Shown: piece by piece, positions 1 through 6,365 of the stretch
How the letters are laid out: each line of letters starts with the position of its first letter
How positions within the stretch are numbered: the first letter of the stretch is position 1
NCBI GenBank assembly: GCA_030636125.1
Contig: DAOVXM010000090.1
Location: forward strand, 1 to 8,209
Origin: Chloroflexota bacterium
GTDB lineage: Bacteria > Chloroflexota > Anaerolineae > Anaerolineales > UBA4823
DNA length: 8,209 bases
Direction of reading: 5' to 3'
Notes under the pieces: generated by a model
What the model was told of the DNA's origin: nothing
The model's database searches: none
Seen by the model: only the letters and a program-made list of their open reading frames with translations
Translations under genes and position numbers: made by a program

Positions 1-191
1 CAATTAGAGGATACTATGTAATTTTTGACTTGGACACTACTGGTGGCACGCTTGTAAACGACCAGCGCATCCGCCAGTGCACCCTATACCCTGGGGATGT
101 TATTTCCCTTGCCGGCATCCCTCTGATATTCGGCCAGGACGAATCCGAATTAGGTGAGACACAACAATACTTTCCCACTCCGGATGGATAA
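1..191 (+). CDS. FHA-domain protein, C-terminal fragment (5' end outside window)
   Basis: Reading the frame that ends at the TAA at 189-191 back to the left edge gives 62 residues with no internal stop. They match the last half of a forkhead-associated (FHA) domain: a short strand (YYVIFDLD), the loop TTGGTLVNDQRI where FHA domains usually have STNGTfvN, then LYPGDVISLAG and a closing strand PLIFGQDE, followed by a polar tail of about 15 residues. FHA domains bind phosphothreonine peptides made by Ser/Thr kinases, and the protein is probably cytosolic or on the cytosolic face of the membrane. The usual Asn of the loop is replaced by Gly (TTGGT for STNGT). This could alter peptide binding, because that Asn normally contacts the peptide backbone. 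The stop lies 18 bases before the next FHA gene, so the two are probably co-transcribed. The N-terminal part, including the GR and SxxH motifs and any partner domain such as DUF3662, is outside the window, so whether it is FhaA-like cannot be judged. Confidence 0.85.
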   Translation, partial: IRGYYVIFDLDTTGGTLVNDQRIRQCTLYPGDVISLAGIPLIFGQDESELGETQQYFPTPDG

Positions 192-209
192 GTCTAATTT
201 GGTGTATCC

Positions 210-668
210 ATGAGCGGCATAATTTTTCTCATCTTACGGTTTGCTTTCACCATCAGCTTATACATATTTATTGGCTGGGCGTTATATATTATGTGGAGAG
301 AGCTCAAACAACAGAGTACTTTATTGGCTACACGGCAGCCCACCGCTCTGACCTTATCGCAACAAATTGACGACGATACCAAGGCAATTCGGTTCACCAT
401 CCCAGAGATAACCATCGGTCGTGATCCGGCCTGCAACTTCCCACTGAACGATAACACCGTATCAGCTCAACACGCTCGGCTATCCTATCGCCAGGGGCAA
501 TGGTGGGTCGAAGACTTACGTTCAACCAATGGGACCTTCCTCAACCAAGAGCCTGTTTCCCTACCACTCGTAATTACTTCAGGAGATGAAGTCCGTTTTG
601 GGCAGGTAATATTCTTGATATCTATTGGTGATGGCGCAACAACTGCCTCTCCGACCAGCGAAGAGTAA
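210..668 (+). CDS. Small membrane-anchored FHA-domain protein
   Basis: 152 residues. Residues 4-29 form one hydrophobic helix (IIFLILRFAFTISLYIFIGW and on), followed by a positively charged, Gln-rich linker, so the rest should face the cytosol. A complete FHA domain covers about residues 58-138. It has the conserved Gly-Arg (70-71), Ser85-x-x-His88, the canonical STNGTFLN loop (105-112) and GDEVRFG (125-131). This makes it a likely phosphothreonine reader that docks a kinase-phosphorylated partner at the membrane. The arrangement (one N-terminal helix plus one FHA) resembles actinobacterial FhaB/FipA, which sits beside rodA/pbpA and links PknA/PknB signalling to wall synthesis and division. 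That role is inferred here from domain and context. The ATG at 210 has only a weak upstream purine stretch, and its 18-base distance from the preceding FHA stop suggests translational coupling. The C-terminal 12 residues are a low-complexity Thr/Ser/Ala tail. Confidence 0.88.
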   Translation: MSGIIFLILRFAFTISLYIFIGWALYIMWRELKQQSTLLATRQPTALTLSQQIDDDTKAIRFTIPEITIGRDPACNFPLNDNTVSAQHARLSYRQGQWWVEDLRSTNGTFLNQEPVSLPLVITSGDEVRFGQVIFLISIGDGATTASPTSEE

Positions 669-706
669 TAACTCAGGAATTAATCTAGAATACTATCGGT
701 AGCTTG

Positions 707-712
707 AAGGAG
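707..712 (+). promoter_or_regulatory. Shine-Dalgarno site deciding the methyltransferase start
   Basis: AAGGAG is followed by six bases and then the ATG at 719. Because it overlaps the in-frame TTG at 704, it argues that translation begins at 719 rather than five codons earlier. Confidence 0.75.
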
Positions 713-718
713 CATGTT

Positions 719-1522
719 ATGGGTGACCAAACTTGGCACAAACTCTCGGAAGAAACCTATCATCAGTGGGAGAAAAATGCTCCCTTCTGGGACGATTATA
801 TGGGAGAAGGAAATGATTTCCAAAACATCCTAATTGGCCCAACTACCGAACACTTGCTTAATTTAAAGAGGGAGGATAATGTCTTAGACATCGCCTGTGG
901 TAACGGCAATTTTTCACGTAGGTTAGCACAGCTTGGAGCCCGTGTAGTAGCGTTCGACCAGAGTCAAACATTTATTGAACGAGCCAAAGCTCATACCACA
1001 GAAAACATCGACCGAATAGAATATCTCGTAATCGATGCGACCAATCAGCGACAGCTTAGCTCGCTTGGTGAAGATCGTTTTGACTGTGCGGTATGTAATA
1101 TGGCGATCATGGACATAGCTGATATCGAACCGCTGCTGAATACTCTCCCCTACCTGTTAAAACACAATGGTTGTTTCGTATTTTCTGTGACACACCCCTG
1201 CTTTAACTTCCACGGCATCAGCAAAATAATTGAAGAAAAAGACCAAGATGGAGAGATGAAGTACACCTACTCGATCAATATATCAGAATATATCAGCCCA
1301 GCTGCACATAAAGGGGTAGGGGTGATTGGGCAGCCTGTGCCACATTATTACTTTCACAGGCCCTTGAATGTACTTCTGAACAGTTTTTTCGAGGCTGGGT
1401 TTGTTCTCGATAGGTTCGAAGAGCCTGTCTTTGATTCAGATTTCTCTGGAAAGCGCCCATTTTCCTGGAACAATTTCAGGGAAATTCCACCGGTCATTAT
1501 CGTACGCATGAGACCGGCATAA
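719..1522 (+). CDS. Class I SAM-dependent methyltransferase, substrate unknown
   Basis: 267 residues from the ATG at 719. This start is chosen because AAGGAG (707-712) lies six bases before it; an in-frame TTG at 704 overlaps the ribosome site and is unlikely. The Rossmann-type methyltransferase core is clear. Motif I is VLDIACGNGNF (about residues 55-65, the SAM glycine loop), the acidic end of strand 2 is VVAFDQS (about 76-82), a D-A pair (about 106-107) follows strand 3, motif IV is DCAVCNMAIMDI (about 122-133), and FVFSVTHPCF (about 153-162) is the strand typical of Methyltransf_11/25 proteins. The C-terminal 90 residues (Tyr/His/Phe rich, ending SWNNFREIPPVIIVRMRP) form the usual acceptor-side cap. 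The acceptor is probably a small molecule, but nothing visible identifies it. The gene follows the FHA gene by 50 bases with its own good ribosome site and precedes the phosphorylase in the same direction. Its sequence looks somewhat more AT-rich than the neighbouring SEDS gene, so it may be an insertion into the FHA-rodA cluster. That is an impression, not a measurement. Confidence 0.85.
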   Translation: MGDQTWHKLSEETYHQWEKNAPFWDDYMGEGNDFQNILIGPTTEHLLNLKREDNVLDIACGNGNFSRRLAQLGARVVAFDQSQTFIERAKAHTTENIDRIEYLVIDATNQRQLSSLGEDRFDCAVCNMAIMDIADIEPLLNTLPYLLKHNGCFVFSVTHPCFNFHGISKIIEEKDQDGEMKYTYSINISEYISPAAHKGVGVIGQPVPHYYFHRPLNVLLNSFFEAGFVLDRFEEPVFDSDFSGKRPFSWNNFREIPPVIIVRMRPA

Positions 1523-1590
1523 ATGGATTATTTTCCTCAACCATTATTCGTGATCGAACATATATATACTTTCTTATGGAGACAATATCA

Positions 1591-2457
1591 ATGGATCAGA
1601 AACCTAGTCTGGCTATCATAGGTGGCTCTGGCCTCTATCAGATGAGCGGCTTACAAGATACAAGAGAACTCGAAATATCAACACCCTATGGCAAGCCCAG
1701 CGCACCAATTGTAATCGGCACACTCGAGGATCATCAGATTGCTTTCCTTGCCCGTCATGGCATTGGACATTTTATTACTCCTTCTGAAATTAACTATCGC
1801 GCCAATATCTACGCCCTCAAATCTTTAGGAGTTGAACGTATTGTAAGCATAAGTGCTTGCGGATCGTTGCGCGAAGACTACACCCCGGGTGAAATCGTGA
1901 TCCCAGATCAATTGTTTGATTTCACCCGTGGACGCCAACGCACATTCTTTGGCGAGGGTATGGTCGCGCATATCAGTGTCGCTAACCCTTTCTGCACCGA
2001 TCTCTCTGAACATGTTTACCGGGCCGTGGAGACAACAGGTGTTAATGTACACTCCAGTGGATCTTTTATTACTATTGAAGGACCACGTTTCTCAACCAAA
2101 GCGGAATCAAATACTTTTCGTGCTTGGGGCATGTCCATCATCGGCATGACGAGTTCACCTGAAGCCTTCTTAGCACGGGAGGCGGAGATTTGTTACGCGG
2201 TGATGGCGCATGTCACAGATTACGATGTATGGCACACCAGCGAAGAACCTGTCACCGTGGATATGGTGATCGAAATCTTGAACCGGAACACCGAAATCGC
2301 TCAAGATGCCGTGCGTTATCTCGCCAGCAGCCTGCCAGATGAGCGAAATTGTCAATGTTCATCTGCGCTTGCAGATGCATTAATTACAAACCCCGAAGTG
2401 ATTACAAAAGAGACCAGGCAGCGGTTAGACTTACTAGTTGGGAAATACCTGAAATAA
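1591..2457 (+). CDS. mtnP: S-methyl-5'-thioadenosine phosphorylase (MTAP/PNP family)
   Basis: 288 residues from the ATG at 1591. It would phosphorolyse 5'-methylthioadenosine to adenine and 5-methylthioribose-1-phosphate, the first step of methionine salvage and of clearing a by-product of polyamine synthesis; it is cytosolic. Visible signatures, numbered from 1591, are: the N-terminal phosphate loop IIGGSGLY (9-16); ARHGIGH (54-60) and the following NYRANIYAL; SACGSLRE (88-95); IEGPRFST (162-169); GMTSSPEAFLAREAEICYA (185-203); and TDYDVW (209-214). The TDYD Asp and the MT..PE segment are as in MTAP rather than guanosine/inosine PNPs. The C-terminus has a CxC pair (Cys254, Cys256), as in the thermostable archaeal MTAP II group. 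An in-frame ATG at 1576 would add five residues, but GGAGA at 1578-1582 is placed to serve 1591, and family members normally start just before the IIGGSG strand. The gene lies 68 bases after the methyltransferase and 12 bases before the SEDS gene. A broader or different purine nucleoside preference cannot be excluded. Confidence 0.9.
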   Translation: MDQKPSLAIIGGSGLYQMSGLQDTRELEISTPYGKPSAPIVIGTLEDHQIAFLARHGIGHFITPSEINYRANIYALKSLGVERIVSISACGSLREDYTPGEIVIPDQLFDFTRGRQRTFFGEGMVAHISVANPFCTDLSEHVYRAVETTGVNVHSSGSFITIEGPRFSTKAESNTFRAWGMSIIGMTSSPEAFLAREAEICYAVMAHVTDYDVWHTSEEPVTVDMVIEILNRNTEIAQDAVRYLASSLPDERNCQCSSALADALITNPEVITKETRQRLDLLVGKYLK

Positions 2458-2469
2458 ATATAATCAACC

Positions 2470-4911
2470 TTGATATCAAGCCACTCTTACTTACCGATTG
2501 ATAAAATCCAAGGCCGCCTATTCAGTGTGGCGGCCTTAATTCTATTTATTTACTCGATCTCTCTGACCATATCGCCAGCAGTAGTAGCACGCAATTGGGA
2601 AACGGATTACCGCTGGGAACATTGGTTGGGCTATTTTCTGTGGCTTATCCTGATCATCATTCTTCACCATCAAACATCGCGCTGGTTACCAAATCGCGAT
2701 CCATTCATAATGCCTGTCGCAGCTCTGCTGATTGGTTGGGGCTTACTGGCTATTTGGCGTCTCTATCCATTTTTTGGTCAACGCCAAACCTTATGGATGC
2801 TAGTTTCTTCAGTTGTCTTTATTTTAGGCTTACGCCTACCTTCAGATCTGGGCTTCCTTCGCCGCTACAAGTATCTCTGGCTCACCAGCGGTCTACTTCT
2901 CACCGCTCTCACCCTCATCCTTGGCACGAATCCGATGGGTTATGGTCCACGTCTTTGGCTGGGCTGCTGCGGCTTTTATATCCAACCTTCTGAACCACTC
3001 AAACTTTTGCTGATCATTTACCTAGCTGCATATCTGGCTGACCATCAAAATCATACCACTCGAGCTGAACTCGCCTCTAGTCAAGGCTCCTCATCAACTG
3101 CACTTCTCCCCCTCCTGGCGCCTACTCTCATCCTGTTCAGCTTGGCGCTACTATTACTCTTGGTTCAACGAGATCTTGGTACTGCATCCATCTTTTTATT
3201 TCTTTATGCCATCATTGTATATATCTCTACCAGCCGTAAGCGCATCTTACTCATTGCGGGTCTAACCCTCTTTTTTGCTGGTATTACAGGTTACCTGCTT
3301 TTTGATGTAGTCAGACTCCGCATAGATGCCTGGCTTAACCCTTGGATTGACCCCAGCGGTCGTTCTTACCAAATTGTTCAATCGTTGCTAGCAATTGCTA
3401 ATGGGGGATTACTCGGTCGCGGTCCCGGTCTGGGGTTTCCAGAAGTGGTCCCTATCCCACATTCCGATTTTATATATGCCACTATTGCCGAAGAAAGTGG
3501 CTTGATCGGGTCTCTCGGTTTGCTCCTGCTCATCGCCTTACTGGCCACTCGCGGGTTGCGTATCACAATGCATGCACGCGATGTTTTTCATCGTTATCTG
3601 GCAGGAGGTTTAACCACCTATCTCATCGCCCAGAGCATACTAATTATCGGAGGCAACCTGCGCCTGCTACCACTCACAGGGGTAACCCTGCCGTTTGTAT
3701 CCTATGGTGGCTCATCCCTGCTGACATCCTTCCTTGCTTTGTTGCTCCTGCTCCATATAAGCACGCAAGCTGAAGAGACCAAGGCGATTCCGGAAAGTGT
3801 CAACCGTCCTTACTTACAATTAAGCATATTTCTAATGCTGGGATTAGCTGCTGTTGCCATCGTAAACGGATGGTGGGCCTATAATCGCGGGCCTGTCCTG
3901 CTCACCCGCACGGATAACCCGCGCCGCGCCATCGACGACCTGTCTGTCCTTCGCGGCTCAATATTAGACCGGGGTAACAATATCCTCGCGTCCACCAACG
4001 GTTCACCCGGAGAATATTCGCGTGAAATTTCTTTCCCCGTATTAAGTCCTGTCATCGGATATACGAATCCGACTTACGGTCAATCTGGTATCGAAGCTAA
4101 TCTTGATCCTTACTTGCGCGGATTGGAAGGTAATCCGGATTTGATCACCTGGTGGAATCACCTGTTATATGGACAACCTCCGCCGGGTCTAGACATCCGA
4201 CTCAGCTTAGATACAAATCTTCAACAAGCTGCTAACGAAGCAATGGCTGGCCATACAGGCGCCTTGATCTTGATGAATGCAGAGAACGGTGAAATCCTGG
4301 TAATGTCATCATTTCCATCCTTCGACGCTAACCGGCTTGCAGAAGAATGGGATGATCTGATGCAGGATGATAGTTCTCCTCTATTGAATCGCGCCACCTT
4401 AGGGCGTTACTCAACCGGTGATATTGGGGAGACACTATTTCCTGATAATATATCCAGTATTGGAATAGATTCCATCCCCCAAATCCGTCTTCCTGTTAAT
4501 GAATCGCTTTCACCTGGAGATAACAAACTAAGCCCTCTCCAAGTTGTCTTGGCTGCTGCCCCAATAAGCGCTCATGGATCTCGCCCAGCTCCTCAAATAG
4601 TACTGGCAGTCGATTCACCTCAGTCCGGTTGGGTACTATTGCCAAGTTTGGGCGAGCCGATTCAAAGTATGGAACCTGGCATTGCTAACACCATAGCGGA
4701 AGAGCTTGCCATCGCTGACCAGAATTTCTGGCAACATCTGGTAAATGCACCTAGTGATACTGATCAAATCATCACCTGGTACGTGGGAGGTTCACTTCCC
4801 CATTGGGAGGGTACTCCGTTCGTAGTTGCCTTGGTTTTGGAAGAAGAGGACCTTTACGTAGCGGAAAGCATTGGCCAGAATATATTACAGGAAGCGATGA
4901 TGCCCAGATGA
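2470..4911 (+). CDS. SEDS (RodA/FtsW) polymerase fused to a degenerate class B PBP-like domain
   Basis: 813 residues. Residues 1-435 are a SEDS peptidoglycan glycosyltransferase with about 12 predicted membrane helices. It has the family motifs GPRLWLGCCGFYIQPSEPLK (159-178), QRDLGTA (233-239), the extracellular loop WLNPWIDPSGRSYQIVQS (288-305) with candidate catalytic Asp294, PHSDFIYATIAEESG (330-344), and LTGVTLPFVSYGGSSLL (402-418). A further helix (449-470) leads to an extracytoplasmic region resembling actinobacterial PbpA: RGSILDRGNNILA (495-507), YGQSGIEANLDPYLRG (536-551), LSLDTNLQQAANEAM (578-592), GALILMNAENGEILVMSSFP (597-616) and LLNRATLGRY (638-647). The next residues, where PBPs have PPGSTFK, read STGDIGE, so the nucleophile Ser is Asp651 and the Lys is Glu654. 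Only about 35 residues separate this from the TPLQ-like segment (KLSPLQVV, 687-694), so the SxN region appears lost, and no KTG precedes WYVGG (770-774). The SEDS half looks intact and the transpeptidase half inactive. SEDS and class B PBP are usually separate genes. The start is TTG, 12 bases after the phosphorylase stop, with no clear Shine-Dalgarno; a GTG at 2527 is an alternative. Confidence 0.9.
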   Translation: MISSHSYLPIDKIQGRLFSVAALILFIYSISLTISPAVVARNWETDYRWEHWLGYFLWLILIIILHHQTSRWLPNRDPFIMPVAALLIGWGLLAIWRLYPFFGQRQTLWMLVSSVVFILGLRLPSDLGFLRRYKYLWLTSGLLLTALTLILGTNPMGYGPRLWLGCCGFYIQPSEPLKLLLIIYLAAYLADHQNHTTRAELASSQGSSSTALLPLLAPTLILFSLALLLLLVQRDLGTASIFLFLYAIIVYISTSRKRILLIAGLTLFFAGITGYLLFDVVRLRIDAWLNPWIDPSGRSYQIVQSLLAIANGGLLGRGPGLGFPEVVPIPHSDFIYATIAEESGLIGSLGLLLLIALLATRGLRITMHARDVFHRYLAGGLTTYLIAQSILIIGGNLRLLPLTGVTLPFVSYGGSSLLTSFLALLLLLHISTQAEETKAIPESVNRPYLQLSIFLMLGLAAVAIVNGWWAYNRGPVLLTRTDNPRRAIDDLSVLRGSILDRGNNILASTNGSPGEYSREISFPVLSPVIGYTNPTYGQSGIEANLDPYLRGLEGNPDLITWWNHLLYGQPPPGLDIRLSLDTNLQQAANEAMAGHTGALILMNAENGEILVMSSFPSFDANRLAEEWDDLMQDDSSPLLNRATLGRYSTGDIGETLFPDNISSIGIDSIPQIRLPVNESLSPGDNKLSPLQVVLAAAPISAHGSRPAPQIVLAVDSPQSGWVLLPSLGEPIQSMEPGIANTIAEELAIADQNFWQHLVNAPSDTDQIITWYVGGSLPHWEGTPFVVALVLEEEDLYVAESIGQNILQEAMMPR

Positions 4912-4936
4912 GCTCAATTCAATGAATCACAATATA

Positions 4937-4973
4937 AAAATATGGGGGGCGTAAAAATTCCCTCCCATATTTT
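4937..4973. terminator. Bidirectional intrinsic terminator between the SEDS fusion and tyrS
   Basis: The arms 4937-4949 (AAAATATGGGGGG) and 4961-4973 (CCTCCCATATTTT) pair over 13 positions with an 11-base loop. The only non-Watson-Crick pair is G4947 with T4963, which is a G-U wobble in the + strand RNA. The + transcript ends in UUUU plus a U-rich stretch, and the - transcript ends the stem in UUUUUAUAUU. It sits 26 bases after the + stop and 30 bases beyond the tyrS stop, so it can end both convergent transcripts. Confidence 0.85.
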
Positions 4974-5002
4974 CTCGTATCTCCAAATTTCATCAAGCCA
5001 TA

Positions 5003-6232
5003 TTAACCATGCACGCGTAAAAATCGCCGTTTTCCAACCTGTAATACCCCATCATGGGGGAATGCTTGGTTAGCGTCTTTTAACGTTTCTCCGTCGAGAC
5101 GCACACCATTCTGAGCGATTAGACGACGTCCTTCACTTTTGCTGTTGACTAATCCTCCAGAGACTAACACATCCAACACAGTTTGATCGGGTGTCAGAAC
5201 GTACTCGGCCATTTCTGTGGGTATGTTACCTTTCTGAAAAACTCGCACAAATGCCTCTTGTGCCCTTTCGGCTGCAGCTTCACTATAATAAATCGAAACG
5301 ATCTCCTTAGCTAGTCTCATCTTAGCATCGCGCGGGTGAATTCGATTTTCCTCTATCCCACTCTCAAGTTCAACGATCTCATGTGGTGTCCATCGTGTTA
5401 ATAATCGAAAATACTGACCCATCGCTTTATCAGGTACACTCATCACTTTACCGTACATATCCTCCGGAGAGGATAATAGGGGAATATGGTTGCCGAGTGA
5501 CTTACTCATCTTTATTTCACCATCCGTGCCGGGCAATATCCCATTGATGATGCCAATATTCGGCTTCTCGCCCAAGAAAGTCATTAATTTACGCGCCGCC
5601 GTGATGATATTGAATAATTGATCCGTGCCACCTACTTGTACATCTGTACGCATAGCATAGGCATCATAACCCTGCATCAACGCGTAGAACGTCTCATGCA
5701 GGTAAATAGCATCACTATGCTCCCAACGTAACCTGAAATTCTCGCGAGAAAGAAATTGCTGGATAGTAAAGTTTGAGGCCAATTCGATCAGTTCAGCAAA
5801 TGACAGCTCAGAGAGCCATTCAGCGTTATACCGGATCAGGGTTTTTTCTCGATCTAAAATTTTAAATGCTTGTTCAGCATAGGTCCGTGCGTTTTCTTGT
5901 ACCTCTTCCGCCGTTAATTGAGGTCGCAATTTATCTTTATCAGATGGATCACCGATTAATGAGGTGTAATTACCAACTAGAAATGTAACTTCATGACCAA
6001 GTTCTTGAAACTGGCGCAATTTACGCATGGGAACAGTGTGCCCAAGATGCAGATCACTGGTACGTGGGTCAAAACCACAGTATACGCGCAGTGGGCGCCC
6101 CTCGCGTTCAGCTTCTTGTAACCGTTGACGTAATTCACCAGCCATAGCCTGTTTTAATTCATCATCGCCATATTCTGTACCTTGCATCAGGAATGCAACT
6201 TGTTCATCAATAGTCATCTTCCTCTCACTCAT
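5003..6232 (-). CDS. tyrS: Tyrosyl-tRNA synthetase, KMSKS (TyrZ-like) type
   Basis: 409 residues from the ATG at 6232-6230. It charges tRNA-Tyr with tyrosine using ATP, in the cytosol. It is a class I synthetase with a Rossmann domain. YCGFDPRTSDLHLGH (51-65) contains the HIGH-type signature HLGH (62-65), the tyrosine pocket region includes YALMQGYD (183-190) and DVQVGGTDQLFN (197-208), and the second ATP signature is KMSKS (241-245). KMSKS rather than the KFGKT of E. coli TyrS places it in the TyrZ-like clade, which has a shorter linker. The C-terminal 60 residues (VLDVLVSGGLVNSKSEGRRL onward) form an S4 RNA-binding domain that contacts the tRNA. Length and motifs are complete. The frame is open to a TTG at 6295, but GGAGG at 6237-6241 sits at ideal distance before the ATG at 6232, and the 21 extra residues have no family resemblance. 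The gene is downstream of the PH-like gene on the same strand and separated from it by a hairpin terminator. I see no T-box leader. Confidence 0.96.
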   Translation of the reverse strand: MSERKMTIDEQVAFLMQGTEYGDDELKQAMAGELRQRLQEAEREGRPLRVYCGFDPRTSDLHLGHTVPMRKLRQFQELGHEVTFLVGNYTSLIGDPSDKDKLRPQLTAEEVQENARTYAEQAFKILDREKTLIRYNAEWLSELSFAELIELASNFTIQQFLSRENFRLRWEHSDAIYLHETFYALMQGYDAYAMRTDVQVGGTDQLFNIITAARKLMTFLGEKPNIGIINGILPGTDGEIKMSKSLGNHIPLLSSPEDMYGKVMSVPDKAMGQYFRLLTRWTPHEIVELESGIEENRIHPRDAKMRLAKEIVSIYYSEAAAERAQEAFVRVFQKGNIPTEMAEYVLTPDQTVLDVLVSGGLVNSKSEGRRLIAQNGVRLDGETLKDANQAFPHDGVLQVGKRRFLRVHG

Positions 6233-6236
6233 AATT

Positions 6237-6241
6237 GGCCT
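6237..6241 (-). promoter_or_regulatory. Shine-Dalgarno site deciding the tyrS start
   Basis: On the - strand the sequence reads TTGGAGGCCAATT directly before ATG at 6232. GGAGG is at near-ideal spacing. This favours a 409-residue product over the 430-residue frame that opens at a TTG. Confidence 0.8.
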
Positions 6242-6272
6242 CCAAGTATTTTTCCACCTATGATCGGTGTCC

Positions 6273-6301
6273 GTTATAGTTCCATCATTCTTCAAATGAA
6301 A
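6273..6301 (-). promoter_or_regulatory. Possible tyrS promoter
   Basis: On the - strand a TATAAC hexamer (6278-6273, five of six to the sigma-70 -10 consensus) is preceded at 17 bases by TTTCAT (6301-6296), a poor -35. It would give a leader of roughly 30-35 bases ending in the strong GGAGG site. It lies after the hairpin terminator, so tyrS could be transcribed independently of the PH-like gene. Confidence 0.35.
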
Positions 6302-6311
6302 TCACTACATT

Positions 6312-6342
6312 AATACAAAAGCGCCCTCTGCGGTGAGGGCGC
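6312..6342 (-). terminator. Intrinsic terminator after the PH-like gene
   Basis: On the - strand GCGCCCTC, a six-base loop ACCGCA and GAGGGCGC form a perfect 8-bp GC-rich stem (6342-6321), followed by TTTTGTATT. It begins 23 bases past the TAA of the PH-like gene. Part of the loop and the 3' arm can alternatively pair with the segment just upstream (see the separate inverted repeat entry). Confidence 0.75.
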
Positions 6343-6360
6343 GGGGAGCTCACCACAGAG
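6326..6360 (-). repeat. Inverted repeat overlapping the terminator (possible antiterminator)
   Basis: On the - strand CTCTGTGGTGAG (6360-6349) can pair with CTCACCGCAGAG (6337-6326) across an 11-base loop. Eleven pairs are Watson-Crick and the twelfth is a G-U pair in - strand RNA; on the + strand it would be a C-A mismatch. This fits a structure that acts in the - strand transcript. The second arm includes bases of the terminator stem and loop, so the two hairpins exclude each other. The first arm starts six bases after the PH-like stop codon. Confidence 0.6.
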
Positions 6361-6365
6361 CAGGG

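Noticed and set aside
1490..1517. CCGGTC / GACCGG inverted repeat at the end of the methyltransferase gene as a terminator
   Set aside because: It has only six pairs with a 16-base loop, lies inside coding sequence and lacks a T tract.
1523..1575. Promoter for mtnP around TATACT (1565-1570)
   Set aside because: The AT-rich stretch gives several -10-like matches but no -35 and no reason to prefer one, so it is indistinguishable from chance.
6233..6295. N-terminal 21-residue extension of TyrS starting at TTG 6295
   Set aside because: A strong GGAGG site decides for ATG 6232, and the extra residues do not resemble the family N-terminus.
6233..6300. T-box riboswitch in the tyrS leader
   Set aside because: The conserved T-box sequence (AGGGUGGNACCGCG-like) is not present. 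GATGGAAC and TAGGTGGAA are only partial resemblances, and there is no terminator between them and tyrS.
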